DNA of 64,000 bases from Candidatus Mycoplasma mahonii (GCF_030550815.1 NZ_CP114583.1:62001-126000); one strand, 5' to 3'; shown: positions 41,954 through 53,551, numbered from the stretch's first letter. Notes: a model not told the origin generated them from the sequence alone. Numbers and translations: made by a program.

Positions 41954-42251
41954 ATGAATATATTATTAGCTTGTTCTGCAGGAATGTCAACATCATTATT
42001 TAAAAAATCACTTAATGATTGTATGAAAGATCAAGACATTGAAGGTCATACAGAAGCCCATGAATCCGAAGTGACCAAAGGCAAGATAAAGGATTTTGAT
42101 ATTGTCTTCTTGAGCCACAAGTAAGATTTATGCTTAAAAATTTTCAAAAGAATTAGCTGGAGATATTCCGGTTGCTGTTATTAGCCCAGTGGATTATGAT
42201 ATGGCTAAAGCAGAAAATGTTTATAAAATCGCAAAAGAACTGTTAGGATAA
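41954..42251 (+). pseudogene. PTS lactose/cellobiose-type IIB, two single-base deletions
   Basis: Starts ILLACSAGMSTSLF with the phosphorylatable Cys, followed by VTKGKIKDFDIVFL. The frame then jumps to PQVRFMLK near 42115, and again to FSKELAGDIPVAVISPVDYD, ending KIAKELLG and TAA. Each jump fits one lost base, the second in an A-run. No IIA or IIC gene is beside it. Sequencing error in homopolymers is the alternative, though other A-runs in the window are clean. Confidence 0.75.
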
Positions 42252-42284
42252 TTTCTAGATTATTTATAAATATTAAATCAATTA

Positions 42285-42312
42285 AAAACATGATATAGAA
42301 ATTATGTTTTTT
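42285..42312 (+). terminator. Possible terminator
   Basis: AAAACAT and ATGTTTT (7 bp, 12-nt loop) followed by T residues, between the IIB remnant and the ROK kinase. Confidence 0.5.
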
Positions 42313-42344
42313 GTTTATTAAAACATATTTATAAATTTACTATG

Positions 42345-42350
42345 TATAAT
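42345..42350 (+). promoter_or_regulatory. -10 box of a leaderless promoter (ROK kinase)
   Basis: TATAAT, preceded by TG, ends 7 nt before ATG 42357. This fixes the start at 42357, giving MILGIDIGGT, and excludes the ATG at 42342, which lies within the promoter. Confidence 0.75.
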
Positions 42351-42356
42351 CATTTC

Positions 42357-43238
42357 ATGATATTAGGAATAGATATTGGTGGTACAACAATTAAAATAGG
42401 TGTTGTTAAAGATAAAAAAATAGTTAAAAAATATATTCTAAAAACTAATAAAAATAATGTGATTAATGATATTATTGATTCATTTTCTTTAAACAATATA
42501 AACCTTGATGATATTAAAGCAATTGGATGTGCTGTTCCTGGTTTTATAGATCATAAAAATGGCATTGTTACATTATCCGGAAACTTAAATCTTAAAAATT
42601 ACAAATTTAAAGAAGAATTTGAGAGGAAAATCAAGAGAGATGTTTTTGTGGTTAATGATGCAAATGCTGCCGCACTTGGAGAATATTGAGTTGGTGCTGG
42701 ATCAGATTATAATTCACTTGTTCTATATACCATAGGAGCTGGCATCGGTGGAGGAATAGTTATTAATGGGCAATTGATATTTGGAGAAAATGGATATGCT
42801 GGAGAGTTTGGACATGGTGGATTTTTTCAAGACGAAAGAGAATGTACGTGTGGATTGAAAAATTGCGTTGAGCCCATGTCATCAGCAATTGGAATTGAAA
42901 AATCACTTTTTGAAATAACAGGTAAAAAGAGTACAGTGAGAGAAGCTGCTCAGTCTTTTATCGATGGAGATAGTAAAATCGTAGAAGCTTTTAGCAAATC
43001 ATTAAGACCACTTGCAGAACATATTTCTATCATGGAGTCAGCCATAAATCCCGCTGTCATAATAATTGCAGGGAGTCCGTCAACCATTGGGAAACCACTT
43101 ACAGATTTATTAAAATGAATGGTTGAGGATTTTCAGCATGATTTTATTGCAAAACCAACCAAAATATTATCTGCCAAAACAGGCGCTGATGCTGGTATCT
43201 ATGGTGCAGCATATTGAACATTCAATAATAATCTATAA
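42357..43238 (+). CDS. ROK-family sugar kinase
   Basis: 293 aa. Phosphorylates a free hexose, probably glucose or an amino sugar such as N-acetylmannosamine. ATP-binding ILGIDIGGTTIKIG, catalytic Asp in VVNDANAAALGEY, then GIGGGIV and the ROK zinc site CTCGLKNCVE with GHGG. Three TGA Trp codons. With nagA and nagB 3-5 kb away it may feed amino-sugar catabolism; sequence alone does not settle the substrate. Confidence 0.9.
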
Positions 43239-43337
43239 TGGTAAATAAATTTATGGGTAATTATCCCTTAATAGTTAGTAAGTGAATGCAGTCATATGTA
43301 GATGAATTTACATTTAGACAAAACAATCAATCCACCA

Positions 43338-43372
43338 AAGAAAAAGAATGACAAATAAGTCATTTTTCTTTA
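43338..43372 (+). terminator. Terminator after the ROK kinase
   Basis: ATGAC, loop AAATAA, GTCAT, flanked by an A-rich arm pairing with TTTTT. The rest of 43239-43505 shows no gene; it carries the eno leader. Confidence 0.6.
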
Positions 43373-43505
43373 TATTTTATTATACTAATAATTAGGGAAT
43401 AATTACCATCTTTTTTAATCTATTAAAATAGAAATAAAAATGTTATATAATAACCAAGTATATTGCATACATAATGTACGATTAAATAAACTAAAAGGAG
43501 AATAA

Positions 43506-44954
<1,449 letters not shown>

Positions 44955-45182
44955 AAAATAAATATTATGACTAATTAATGTTGGTTGTTTTTATTAGCAT
45001 CTAAATATCAATTTATTTTATAAATAATTTTGTTTTAATGAATGATGATATTCGTTTGAATATATATTTTATGGCAATGGTAAGTTTGCATATTTTTTTA
45101 TAACAAAAATTGGTAATTTTGATTTATTAATTATAAGTAATTGAAGACCATAGAATAATATGAATTTCCAAAATGATTTAGG

Positions 45183-45422
45183 ATGAAAATTATTTTTAAT
45201 TTGTTTTGCCCAAGGATAAGTGGATCTGGTGTTCAAGTAACACAAATTACAAAAACAATGAAACATGAGATAGCATTCTCTAAAGATGTTGGACATAAGG
45301 TGATTATGCTAAATGTTGCAAGATATAATCAATGAGAAATAACAACTGATCTGGAAGAGGGAGGAGTTAACTTTTCTGAAATATATGAACTTCATTCTGA
45401 TATTGTTTTACATACAAGGTAA
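45183..45422 (+). pseudogene. Short gene fragment cut by an IS remnant
   Basis: 79 codons: MKIIFNLFCPRISGSGVQV, then a segment with DVGHKVIMLNVARYNQW and EGGVNFSEIYELHSDIV. It stops at TAA 45420, just before the repeat shared with the IS remnant at 56.6 kb. The start resembles the N-terminus of a GT4-type glycosyltransferase, but too little is left to be sure. Upstream (44955-45182) there is no gene. Confidence 0.45.
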
Positions 45423-45428
45423 CTGAAG

Positions 45429-45634
45429 CCATCTTATAAAATTCCTGCTGCAGAAACGGGCTCAGTGGGTATTGCAAGTATATTGAAAAACCTTGTTTAT
45501 TAGTTCAAGATAGTCATTAAAATGTTAAATAAATGTATCATTATTTAATAAAGACTTTTTGAATTAAACTTATTTAGAAGATTAAGCATAATTTCTCTAA
45601 AATGTTTAAAAGCAAAAATTCCTACTAAATAATT
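45429..45634 (+). repeat. Repeat copy A: IS 3' end remnant
   Basis: About 206 nt nearly identical to 56618-56825 (roughly 90% by eye), from CCATCTTATAAAATTC to TAAATAATT. In copy B it follows a decayed transposase, so copy A is a solo 3' end. Flanks differ at both edges. Confidence 0.75.
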
Positions 45635-45693
45635 ATGCACACCCTCCCAAACATATTTACCTCATTTCATGAATGTATTATATACTATATTAT

Positions 45694-46362
45694 ATGAGAC
45701 TAAATCAGCACAAATCACATATTTTATTTTTATTAATGGAAGAGCAATATAGAGATAAAATAAATTATAAAAACATAAATATTATTCCTTGGTATAAGAT
45801 TTATTTTATTTTGAAAAATGAAACACACAGAGACAGAGAGATGTTCTTACATAATTTAGTAGATAAATGGATTGTTAACAGCAAATTGGATGATGAAAGA
45901 TTATTTATTAATATTAAAAGAATAATAAGGAAAACAAGAATAAGGCTGAATGATATTGAGTTATCACAGTTATTTACATTGGAAGAAAGAGCATTTTCCA
46001 TTGATCGCCATATCAAAATAATTAATAGCAATATCAAGTTATCTAAAAGAGAATCTATAGGCGTTAAATTTACGAATGCAATCTTATTTAGGGAAAAGAA
46101 TATGGAAAAAATCAGCAAAGGTGATTTATTAGTTTCCAACAAGCGAATAATTGTTATTGGATCTGATATTGAGTTATCATTTCCGTTTTCAAAAATAGAA
46201 TCTTATGAATACAAGGAATATGGTTTTTTATTCATATCGAATAATAATGAAAAATATTTATTAAGAATTCATGACCAAATAACATTAAACAACACAATTT
46301 GTAATATAATACAGAAGAAAGTGAAATATGCAATTAAAAAACGTAAAAATAATCAATCATAA
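45694..46362 (+). CDS. Unknown protein with a PH-like C-terminal part
   Basis: 222 aa, not recognised. The N-terminal 120 residues are helical and charged. The last 80 or so (ISKGDLLVSNKRIIVIGSDI, then KIESYEYKEYGFLFISNNN) look like a small PH/GRAM-like beta-barrel, as in bacterial proteins where a line such as LLVTNKRLI occurs. TATACT at 45681-45686 ends 8 nt before ATG 45694, so the ATG at 45673 is unlikely. It overlaps nagA by 35 nt. Confidence 0.6.
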   Translation: MRLNQHKSHILFLLMEEQYRDKINYKNINIIPWYKIYFILKNETHRDREMFLHNLVDKWIVNSKLDDERLFINIKRIIRKTRIRLNDIELSQLFTLEERAFSIDRHIKIINSNIKLSKRESIGVKFTNAILFREKNMEKISKGDLLVSNKRIIVIGSDIELSFPFSKIESYEYKEYGFLFISNNNEKYLLRIHDQITLNNTICNIIQKKVKYAIKKRKNNQS

Positions 46363-47422
46363 TTTAATAATTAGCAATGCCAATATTGAAATAAAAGATA
46401 ACAAAATAGTTAGCATTGAAAGAATTAAAGGCAATGGTGTAAAAATTATTGTTCCAGGTTTTATTGATACACACATTCATGGTTTCATGGGTAACGATGC
46501 TATGGACTCTCGAGAAGCTGTTGAACAATTATCTATCGATCTTGGCAACCATGGAACAACTTCCTTTTTTCCTGTCGTTATGACAGAATCACTAGAAAAT
46601 ATTCATCAATCATTAAAAAATATTTCTGATGCAAAATTTAATGGTTCTAAAATATTAGGTATACATTTAGAGGGCCCATATATTTCTCATGAAAAAAAAG
46701 GTGCACATGATCCTCAATACATTATTAAACCAAAGTATGGAGATATTACAAAATTACAAAAAAAAGCTAATGGATTAATTAAGAAGATCACTTTTGCACC
46801 TGAGGTCACGCCAAACAATGTTGTTAGAGAAATGGTATCATTGGGAATATCTCCATCTATTGGTCATACAAACGCATCATATGATCATGTTATAAATGCC
46901 ATTAATTTAGGGGCTAATTCTTGTACTCATTTATGAAATGCTATGAGTGGTGTTCAAAATAGAAAACCAGGTGTTGTTGAAGCTATTTTAAATACCGACA
47001 CAGTATATGCAGAGCTAATTACCGATTTAGTTCATGTTGATAAAGAAGCAATTAAGCTTTCAATAAAATCTAAGGGACCCAATAAGATAGTTATAGTAAC
47101 AGATTCCATTAGGCCATCTGGTCTTCCTGACGGAAATTCAAAAAGTGGTGGTCTAGAAATAACCAAGTCAGGAGATAAGATAACTCTTAAGGGCTCAAAC
47201 ACCATTGCCGGATCAGCAGCAACAATGTATTCAAATTTTTCCAAATTAATATTATTGGGTTATGATATTCAAGATATTGTGGCAATGACATCATATAATG
47301 CAGCCAAAAATATGAATCTAATTGGTGTTGGCAAAATTAAAGAAGGCTATTTTGCAGACATCATTATGATGGATAAAAATTTTAATATTAAAGAAGTGTA
47401 TATAAATGGAAACAAACAATAA
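46328..47422 (+). CDS. nagA: N-acetylglucosamine-6-phosphate deacetylase
   Basis: 364 aa. Makes glucosamine-6-phosphate and acetate. Amidohydrolase with FIDTHIHGFMGNDAMD, HLEGPYIS (metal Glu), GHTNASYD, THLWNAMSG (Trp from TGA) and catalytic Asp in VTDSIRPSG. AGAAAG precedes the ATG. nagB follows after 9 nt, so the pair forms an operon for host-derived amino sugars. Confidence 0.96.
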
Positions 47423-47431
47423 AGGGCATAT

Positions 47432-48160
47432 ATGAAATTAATTATTACAAATGATCATAAAGAAATGTCAGAAAAAGCTTATCAATTAGTGAAGCAACAA
47501 ATTACAAATAAGCTAAATTCAGTTTTAGGGCTTCCAACTGGTGCAACACCTGAAGAAATGTATGAATTATTAATTAGATCAAATAAAGACAAAGAAATTA
47601 CTTTTAAAGATATATCTACATTTAACTTAGATGAATATGTTGGGATAAATAAAGACCATGCTACTTCTTATTTTTCATATATGAATAATAAATTTTTTAA
47701 TCATATTGATATTAATAAAGAAAACACTTACATTCCATCTGGCCAGGGAAACGTAAAAGCAAATGCAACAAAATATGATGAATTAATCACAAAACATGAT
47801 GGTGTTGATTTACAAATACTTGGTATTGGTGAAAATGGTCATATTGGTTTCAACGAACCAGGCTCATCAGAGACATCGGGGACAATTATTGTGCAATTAA
47901 CACAATCGACAATTGATGCTAATTCTAGATATTTTGATAATAAAAATAATGTTCCAACAACAGCAATTACCATGGGTATTAAGACAATTTTGAAAGCTAA
48001 AAAAATCATTTTAATGGCATCTGGTAAAAAGAAGGCAGAGGCAATAAGAAAATTAGTTGATGGACCAATAACAACAAATGTACCAGCATCATTTTTACAA
48101 AATCACGATAATGTTGTTGTGATAATCGACAAAGATGCTGCATCTCTTTTAATGCGATAA
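47432..48160 (+). CDS. nagB: Glucosamine-6-phosphate deaminase
   Basis: 242 aa. Converts glucosamine-6-phosphate to fructose-6-phosphate and ammonia, entering glycolysis at pfkA. LGLPTGATPEEMY, FNLDEYVGI, GIGENGHIGFNEPG and TTAITMGIKTIL are intact. The ammonia product is noteworthy because an AsnA-like gene follows 30 nt later, under its own promoter. Confidence 0.97.
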   Translation: MKLIITNDHKEMSEKAYQLVKQQITNKLNSVLGLPTGATPEEMYELLIRSNKDKEITFKDISTFNLDEYVGINKDHATSYFSYMNNKFFNHIDINKENTYIPSGQGNVKANATKYDELITKHDGVDLQILGIGENGHIGFNEPGSSETSGTIIVQLTQSTIDANSRYFDNKNNVPTTAITMGIKTILKAKKIILMASGKKKAEAIRKLVDGPITTNVPASFLQNHDNVVVIIDKDAASLLMR

Positions 48161-48178
48161 ATTATACATGTATTTTTA

Positions 48179-48184
48179 TATAAT
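48179..48184 (+). promoter_or_regulatory. -10 box of a leaderless promoter (AsnA-like)
   Basis: TATAAT ends 7 nt before ATG 48191; no Shine-Dalgarno. Confidence 0.75.
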
Positions 48185-48190
48185 TAGGAT

Positions 48191-49183
48191 ATGAAATTCA
48201 ATTCAACATACACATCTAGCACAACAAAAAAAGAAACAATAATTAAGATAGACTTGTATAAAAACAAACTCATAAATTATTTAAAAAAACAATTTAAATC
48301 TATAAGAATTGATTCGCCACTATTTTTAGAGGAACATGCAGATGAGGCAATTGATATGCCAAATATTACAAGACCCATCAGTTTTGATTCAGGACATGAG
48401 TATAAAGTGAATAAAATCTATTTATCTCATACTAATTGGCTCAGAAAAATGATTGATCAAATTGATGTTAATAATCACGAAGGTCTTTTGACTGAATCAA
48501 AAACAATCTGAAGAGATATAGAATTTTCTCCATCGATATTTTCATCTAAGAGTGAATTACTCCTTCAATATAAAATAGACAAGGAAAAAGCAACTAATAC
48601 ATATCTAAAAAATATTGCCTTTGACATCTATGATTTATTATTCTCATTTCTAGAAGATTCATATAACTCAATGAATGAAAAAAATCCGTTTCCTGAAGAT
48701 GTGAAAATATTCTCTTCACAAAATCTGAATATAGAATATGTAAACTTATCCGCGTCAGAAAAGGAATATGAAAAGATTTTAAAAGAAGATGCATTCATCT
48801 TGTCTGAACCCGGAATCAAATTGTTTTCAAATAAGAAACACAAGTTTGTGCCTGAACAATTATATGAACTCAAAAAGCATTATGAAATTATCTTTAAAGA
48901 TGTGATCAGCTCTGATATTATAAATGTTGCTTCAATAGCTATTTTGGCAAATGGCAATGAACTAGAAGACCAGTTAAGATATTATAAAAAAATGCAATAC
49001 CTTGAGCTTGACTTCTATAAAAAATTAACTAAGCAAAAATTTAAAATATTAGAGATCAAAATTGATCTATATAGAATTATGATGGTTATACTCAGAAAGG
49101 GCCACATAGGGGAAGTACAATCTGGTGTTGATACAAAAGAAACAAAAACAATTATTGAAAAATATAAAATCAATATTATTTAA
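48191..49183 (+). CDS. AsnA-like protein without recognisable catalytic motifs
   Basis: 330 aa, exactly the length of E. coli asparagine synthetase A, and alignable by eye along its length. SHTNWLRKMI matches SLAKWKRQTL; EGLLTESKTIWRDIE matches EGLYTHMKALRPDED; the end KGHIGEVQSGV matches PHIGQVQAGV. Yet the motifs DQWDWE, DYDDW and GGGIGQSR are replaced (LLLQYKI; absent; LEIKIDLYR). The frame is open and has a good promoter, so this may be a pseudoenzyme with a new role and not a dead gene. Asparagine synthesis is unlikely. Confidence 0.7.
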
Positions 49184-49193
49184 AGAAGAAATA

Positions 49194-49555
49194 GTGAAAT
49201 ATTACAAAAAAGCTTGAATACTATTTGAAATGTTAGCAAATGATGTTGGCAAAATGTCCACTGATTTATCAGTAGCAAAACCACAAACTAATAATCCTGA
49301 TACAAACAAGCAGGTTCCATTTATTGAGGGAACAAAAACAAGTTATATTGTTAAAACTGATAAAAATTAGTATCACTCTAACAATGATTAATATAAGATG
49401 GTTTTTCTGGAGTTGTTGATTGATGGTAAATACAGCTATAGAAAATATTGGGTCACAACGAAGATCCAATTGTGGAATTCAATGTCCCAAAAGATAAAAA
49501 AGTTACAGCCATTGCATTTTGTCACCTGCATGGTTTATGGGTATATACTTTATAA
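49194..49555 (+). pseudogene. Superoxide reductase (desulfoferrodoxin-like), decayed
   Basis: A first frame gives VKYYKKAWILFEMLANDVG, then KQVPFIEGTKTSYIVK, with TAG and TAA stops after it. Another frame near 49452 then gives GHNEDPIVEFNVP and AIAFCHLHGLWVYTL. CxxHGLW is the iron-ligand motif at the end of superoxide reductases, and VPFIE matches HVPVIE. The N-terminal rubredoxin-like cysteines are gone. 49556-49695 holds only the leader of the next gene. Confidence 0.75.
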
Positions 49556-49695
49556 TTAAATAAATATCAAAACTGTAATTCTGGTGGTTATGAACCGGTT
49601 AGTTTAAAAGATTAATTCACTATACGAATATAGAGTCTTTTGGGGGTGGTATGTTAGCCCCCTACTTGATATTTTTATTAGAAAGGATAATAGCT

Positions 49696-50472
49696 GTGGG
49701 TAAATTAGTTAAAAATTCATTAGGATATGATTCAGATCTCTTTGTCTACCAAGATAAAGAAATGTTTAACTATTCTATTGATACAATTCTTTTAGGAAAT
49801 TTTGTTTCTATAAGTTCTTCAACAAAAAACATGCTTGAAGTTGGTACAAATAATGGAGCATTATCAATATTTGTTTCCGAAAGAAATAAATCCCTCATGA
49901 TTCATGCCATAGAAATCCAACAAGAGCCTCTTGAAATTGCCAAAAAAAATGTCAAGTTAAATAAAAAAGAAAAACAAATACATCTAGAACATATTGACTT
50001 CAATGATTATCATAAAAAACACGCTAAATTACAAATGAAAAAATTTGATTCCATAATTTGTAATCCGCCATTTTATAAGATAGATGCATCTATTAGAAGA
50101 AATGGTAGTGATATACTTCACAACGCAACACATGAAGTTCATCTTAATCTCGAACAACTAATTGTTGGGTCTGCAAAGATCATTGAACAAAAGGGTTATT
50201 TAGCTATTGTTGAACCAACCGAGAGACTTGTTGATATATTTGTTTTAATGAGAAAATATGGCTTTGAGCCAAAAAGGGTTCAGTTTATCCATCCGCGGGA
50301 AAATCAAAAGTCAAACTTAGTATTAGTTGAAGGAAGATATAAAGCTGGATGAGGAACACATTTTCTTAAAAACCTTTATTTACACACAGATGACTTTAAC
50401 GAACATGAATACAAGGATGAAATTAAGAAACTTTATAAGCCTATAAAGATTAAGGAGAATACAAATGAGTAA
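49696..50472 (+). CDS. tRNA(adenine-N6)-methyltransferase, TrmN6/YfiC family
   Basis: 258 aa. Class I methyltransferase with SAM-binding [15 protein letters not shown] and the N6-adenine motif NPPFYK. The family modifies A37 of one tRNA (valine tRNA in E. coli). GTG 49696 has GAAAGGAT upstream and matches the family N-terminus; an in-frame ATG at 49651 is less likely. A TGA at 50350-50352 is Trp, and the true end is TAA 50470, overlapping metG by 8 nt. Confidence 0.85.
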
Positions 50473-52000
50473 AAAAACATTTTATATAACAACACCAATT
50501 TATTATCCATCAGGAGATTTGCATATTGGGCATGTTTATACAACCACACTTGCAAGGACTTTTGCTAACTATAAAATAATGAATGGTTATGATGTAAAAT
50601 TTTTGACCGGAGCTGATGAGCACGGACAAAAAATTGAAAAAAAAGCCCAAGAATTTAACGTAAATCCACAAGCATATGTTGATAAAATGGCATTATCATT
50701 TAAAAATCTATGAGATAAATTAGGTATAGAATATGATTTTTTTTCTAGAACAACTGACAAAGACCACATGATAGCGATTTCAAAAATATTTTCACAACTC
50801 CTTAATGATGGATTAATGTACAAAGGGACATATAAAGGGTTATATTCTATTTCTGATGAGGAATTTTTAACAGAAACACAAGCAAAACTGGATAAAGGAA
50901 AATATTATCATCCCTTATCAGGACATGATCTTGTCGAGGTTGAAGAAGAATCATATTTTTTTAGGATAAGTGCTTATGAGAATTGGTTAAAAAAATATAT
51001 TCACGAGAACAAAGACTTCATTATGCCTCATAAAATTATAAAAGAATTGCTTTCTAATTTTCTCGATAAAGGCATAGATGATTTATCTATATCAAGAACC
51101 TCTTTTAGCTGAGGAGTGCCTGTTTCCGAGGATAAGACTCATGTTATTTATGTATGAATTGATGCTCTAAGTAATTATATTACAGCACTTGGTTATAATT
51201 CAGAAAATGATGATGATTTTAACAAATATTGAGTTAACGGTGATGAAATTGTTCATTTGGTTGGCAAGGAAATTACAAGATTTCATTGCATATATTGACC
51301 AATAATATTGAAATCACTTGGACTTAGACAACCAACAAAAATATTGTCTCATGGATGAATTATTACACCAGATGGGAAAATGTCTAAGTCAAAGGGCAAT
51401 GTTGTTGATCCGATAAAACTAATTGATAAATTTGGATCTGAGCAAGTGAAGTATTTCTTTTCTGCTAAATTAAAACTTGGTAATGATGGTATATTTGATG
51501 AAGAAATTTTGAAGAATGCTATTAACTCAGATCTTTCCAATAATTATGGCAATCTTCTTTCAAGGACAATTGCTATGATGCATCAAAATTTCGATGCACC
51601 AGTTAAGTATAGAGATTCTTTAACAAAAGTTGATGAAAAAATATTCTCATTAATTAGTGAAACATTAATTATTTTTAAAGATAAATTTAATGAGTTCAAC
51701 CCAACAGATGCATTTGACTCTGTTATGAATCTTTCTCGAGAATTAAATGGATATATTGATATTACAAAACCATGGACATTAAAAGAAAATAAATCCAGAC
51801 TAGAAATAATTTTAAACACTCTTCTGAATGGTATTTATGCCGTTACAGCATTGTTGTCAATCGTGATTCCTAATAAAGCTAAGGAAGCAAGTGATATGTT
51901 AGGGATCACTGAGTTGTCATTTGAAAATATAACTGATTTTACTAAATTTGATAAAGTAATTGTTAAAACTGGTGGACCATTATTTGAAAGAATTAAATAA
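50465..52000 (+). CDS. metG: Methionyl-tRNA synthetase
   Basis: 511 aa. HIGH motif is HIGH at residues 20-23; KMSKS is at 305-309 ([10 protein letters not shown]). It has no C-terminal tRNA-binding domain, as in many mollicutes. Numerous TGA Trp codons lie in the catalytic core (e.g. SWGVPVSED, YVWIDALSNY). AAGGAG precedes the ATG. Pairing with trmN6 resembles the yabB-metG neighbourhood of firmicutes. Confidence 0.97.
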
Positions 52001-52350
52001 TTATCATGTATGTTGGACTAAAAATTATATAGACTTATGAAAATGGCTTTACATTGGATAAATATCTTCTCTATTTTAAAATTAATAAAGATGAATAATT
52101 AGTACATTACTAATATATATAAATATAATCTATATGAATCCTGTTTTTGACATAAATATCCCTTTAATTATTTTTATGTTTTTTATCTTTAACATTTTTA
52201 TTGATCATATAATTCTTTAATATTCATAGCATAACAATCAATGCGATAATAATTACTACTGCTTATATGATAATGTAATTATCAATCAATTCCTATTCAA
52301 TGTCATCCCGTTAACTAGTGACAAAGAATTGAACATATTATAATCTTGTG
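52001..52350. other. Gene-poor stretch after metG
   Basis: No intact gene. A TATAAT (52124-52129) followed by ATG 52134 opens a short hydrophobic frame (MNPVFDINIPLIIFMFFIFN) that soon hits stops, perhaps a relic of a membrane protein. Confidence 0.4.
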
Positions 52351-52955
52351 TTAATGTATTTTAACATTCTCTAGTCTTGTAAAAGATACAGAATCTATAT
52401 ATGTTCTATGGGCATCTGTTTCATATTTTGTTTCTTTTCTCATATGAAAATTATCAACATAGATCTTTTCAGTATTTTCATTAACTGCAATGATTTTAAA
52501 ATAATTAGTATTTGTATTAGTAACATCATTACCGTTTGAAAGTTCATTAATGTTTGTTTTGCTTTGCTTTTACTATTGCATTTATTTTTACTTTAAAGAT
52601 AACAGCTTTACCAGCCAAGTTTGGATAATAATTTAACGGAAAAGTTACTGGTATATCTTTTGTATTACCTACAGATAATCCTATCTATCCTTCTTCAAAA
52701 TCTTAAACTAAAGTATGAGATCCAATTACTAATGTGTAATCTTTTGTTGTTCTTCTTTTAAATCTTACACCATTTAAATATCTTGTAAAATTAAATTTAA
52801 CTCTCTCACTTATATTTGATTTGAATGCAGATAATCTAAATTGATATCTTTTGTTTGTGTATTATCTGAACCACATGATATTACGATATTGTTGGTACTA
52901 TTATTAATGTTAAGAAACCAAGATGAATAATTAATTTATGTTTTTTGTTTTTCAT
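52351..52955 (-). pseudogene. FKBP-like lipoprotein, decayed paralogue of the next gene
   Basis: Starts with a strong AAGGAGA and ATG 52955, then a signal-peptide-like MKNKKHKLIIHLGFLTLIIV and, after a frameshift, SCGSDN like a lipobox. An FKBP stretch follows in another frame: RYLNGVRF, KDYTLVIGSHTLV, IGLSVGNTKDIPVTFPLNYY, LAGKAVIFKVKI. This mirrors the intact FKBP at 53033-53302 almost block by block. A second domain ends FTRLENVKIH. TAA and TAG stops and at least two frameshifts kill it. Confidence 0.7.
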
Positions 52956-53032
52956 ATATATCTCCTTGCTTCTTTTTATTTTATAGATATTTAACACATA
53001 ATAAAAACAAACATTTTAATTGTTTGTTTTAC

Positions 53033-53302
53033 TTAGTTTTTTTTGATTGAAATGATTTTTACTTTAAATACTACGTCTTGACCCACTAGTTCTTTAGCGT
53101 GATAATCTTCCGGAAAAGGTAATTTTATATTTTTAGTATCTCCAATAGTTAGACCAATCATTCCTTCTTCAAATCCAGGAATGAATTGTCCAGATCCTAT
53201 TACTAATGTGTAATCTTTGGCTCTTCCTCCATCAAAAGCTTTACCATCTAAATATCCTGCAAAGTCAAATGTGACTCTATCTCCGCTTGTTATATTTTTC
53301 AT
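53033..53302 (-). CDS. Stand-alone FKBP-type peptidyl-prolyl isomerase
   Basis: 89 aa, a single FKBP domain close to the isomerase domain of trigger factor: GDRVTFDFAGYLDGKAFDGG, then YTLVIGSGQFIPGFEEGMIG and FPEDYHAKELVGQDVVFKV. No ribosome-binding or chaperone part and no signal peptide. The start at 53302 is set by a -10 box whose end lies 7 nt upstream; an in-frame ATG at 53329 lies before that promoter's start site and is rejected. Confidence 0.85.
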   Translation of the reverse strand: MKNITSGDRVTFDFAGYLDGKAFDGGRAKDYTLVIGSGQFIPGFEEGMIGLTIGDTKNIKLPFPEDYHAKELVGQDVVFKVKIISIKKN

Positions 53303-53308
53303 ATTAAT

Positions 53309-53314
53309 ATTATA
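53309..53314 (-). promoter_or_regulatory. -10 box of a leaderless promoter (FKBP)
   Basis: Minus-strand TATAAT, then ATTAAT, then ATG at 53302-53300. Confidence 0.75.
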
Positions 53315-53436
53315 TAGATTACTATTCAATAATTTCTTTAAGTCTTGGAATGAACCATGAAACTCATAAATGATTTATGTAATTTATGTTTCTCACGAAT
53401 TAAAATAATTATCATGTGTGTTTTTATTTTTTTGTC

Positions 53437-53442
53437 TATAAT
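53437..53442 (+). promoter_or_regulatory. -10 box of the tRNA-Leu/tRNA-Lys unit
   Basis: TATAAT 18 nt before the mature 5' end of tRNA-Leu. Confidence 0.65.
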
Positions 53443-53460
53443 TATAAGGCACTCAAATAT

Positions 53461-53547
53461 GCCCGGGTGGCGGAATAGGTAGACGCAGGGGACTTAAAAT
53501 CCCCCGGTAGTAATACTGTGCTGGTTCAATTCCAGTCCCGGGTACCA
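53461..53547 (+). tRNA. tRNA-Leu (UAA anticodon)
   Basis: Acceptor GCCCGGG with CCCGGGT (one G-U), discriminator A, CCA encoded. Anticodon loop CTTAAAA on GGGGA/TCCCC, long variable arm, T-arm with GGTTCAATTCC. Confidence 0.95.
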
Positions 53548-53551
53548 TATA

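Noticed and set aside
42342-42356. ATG 42342 as the ROK kinase start
   Set aside because: It lies in the promoter just before the TATAAT box at 42345-42350. ATG 42357 has the 7-nt spacing and gives the canonical N-terminus.
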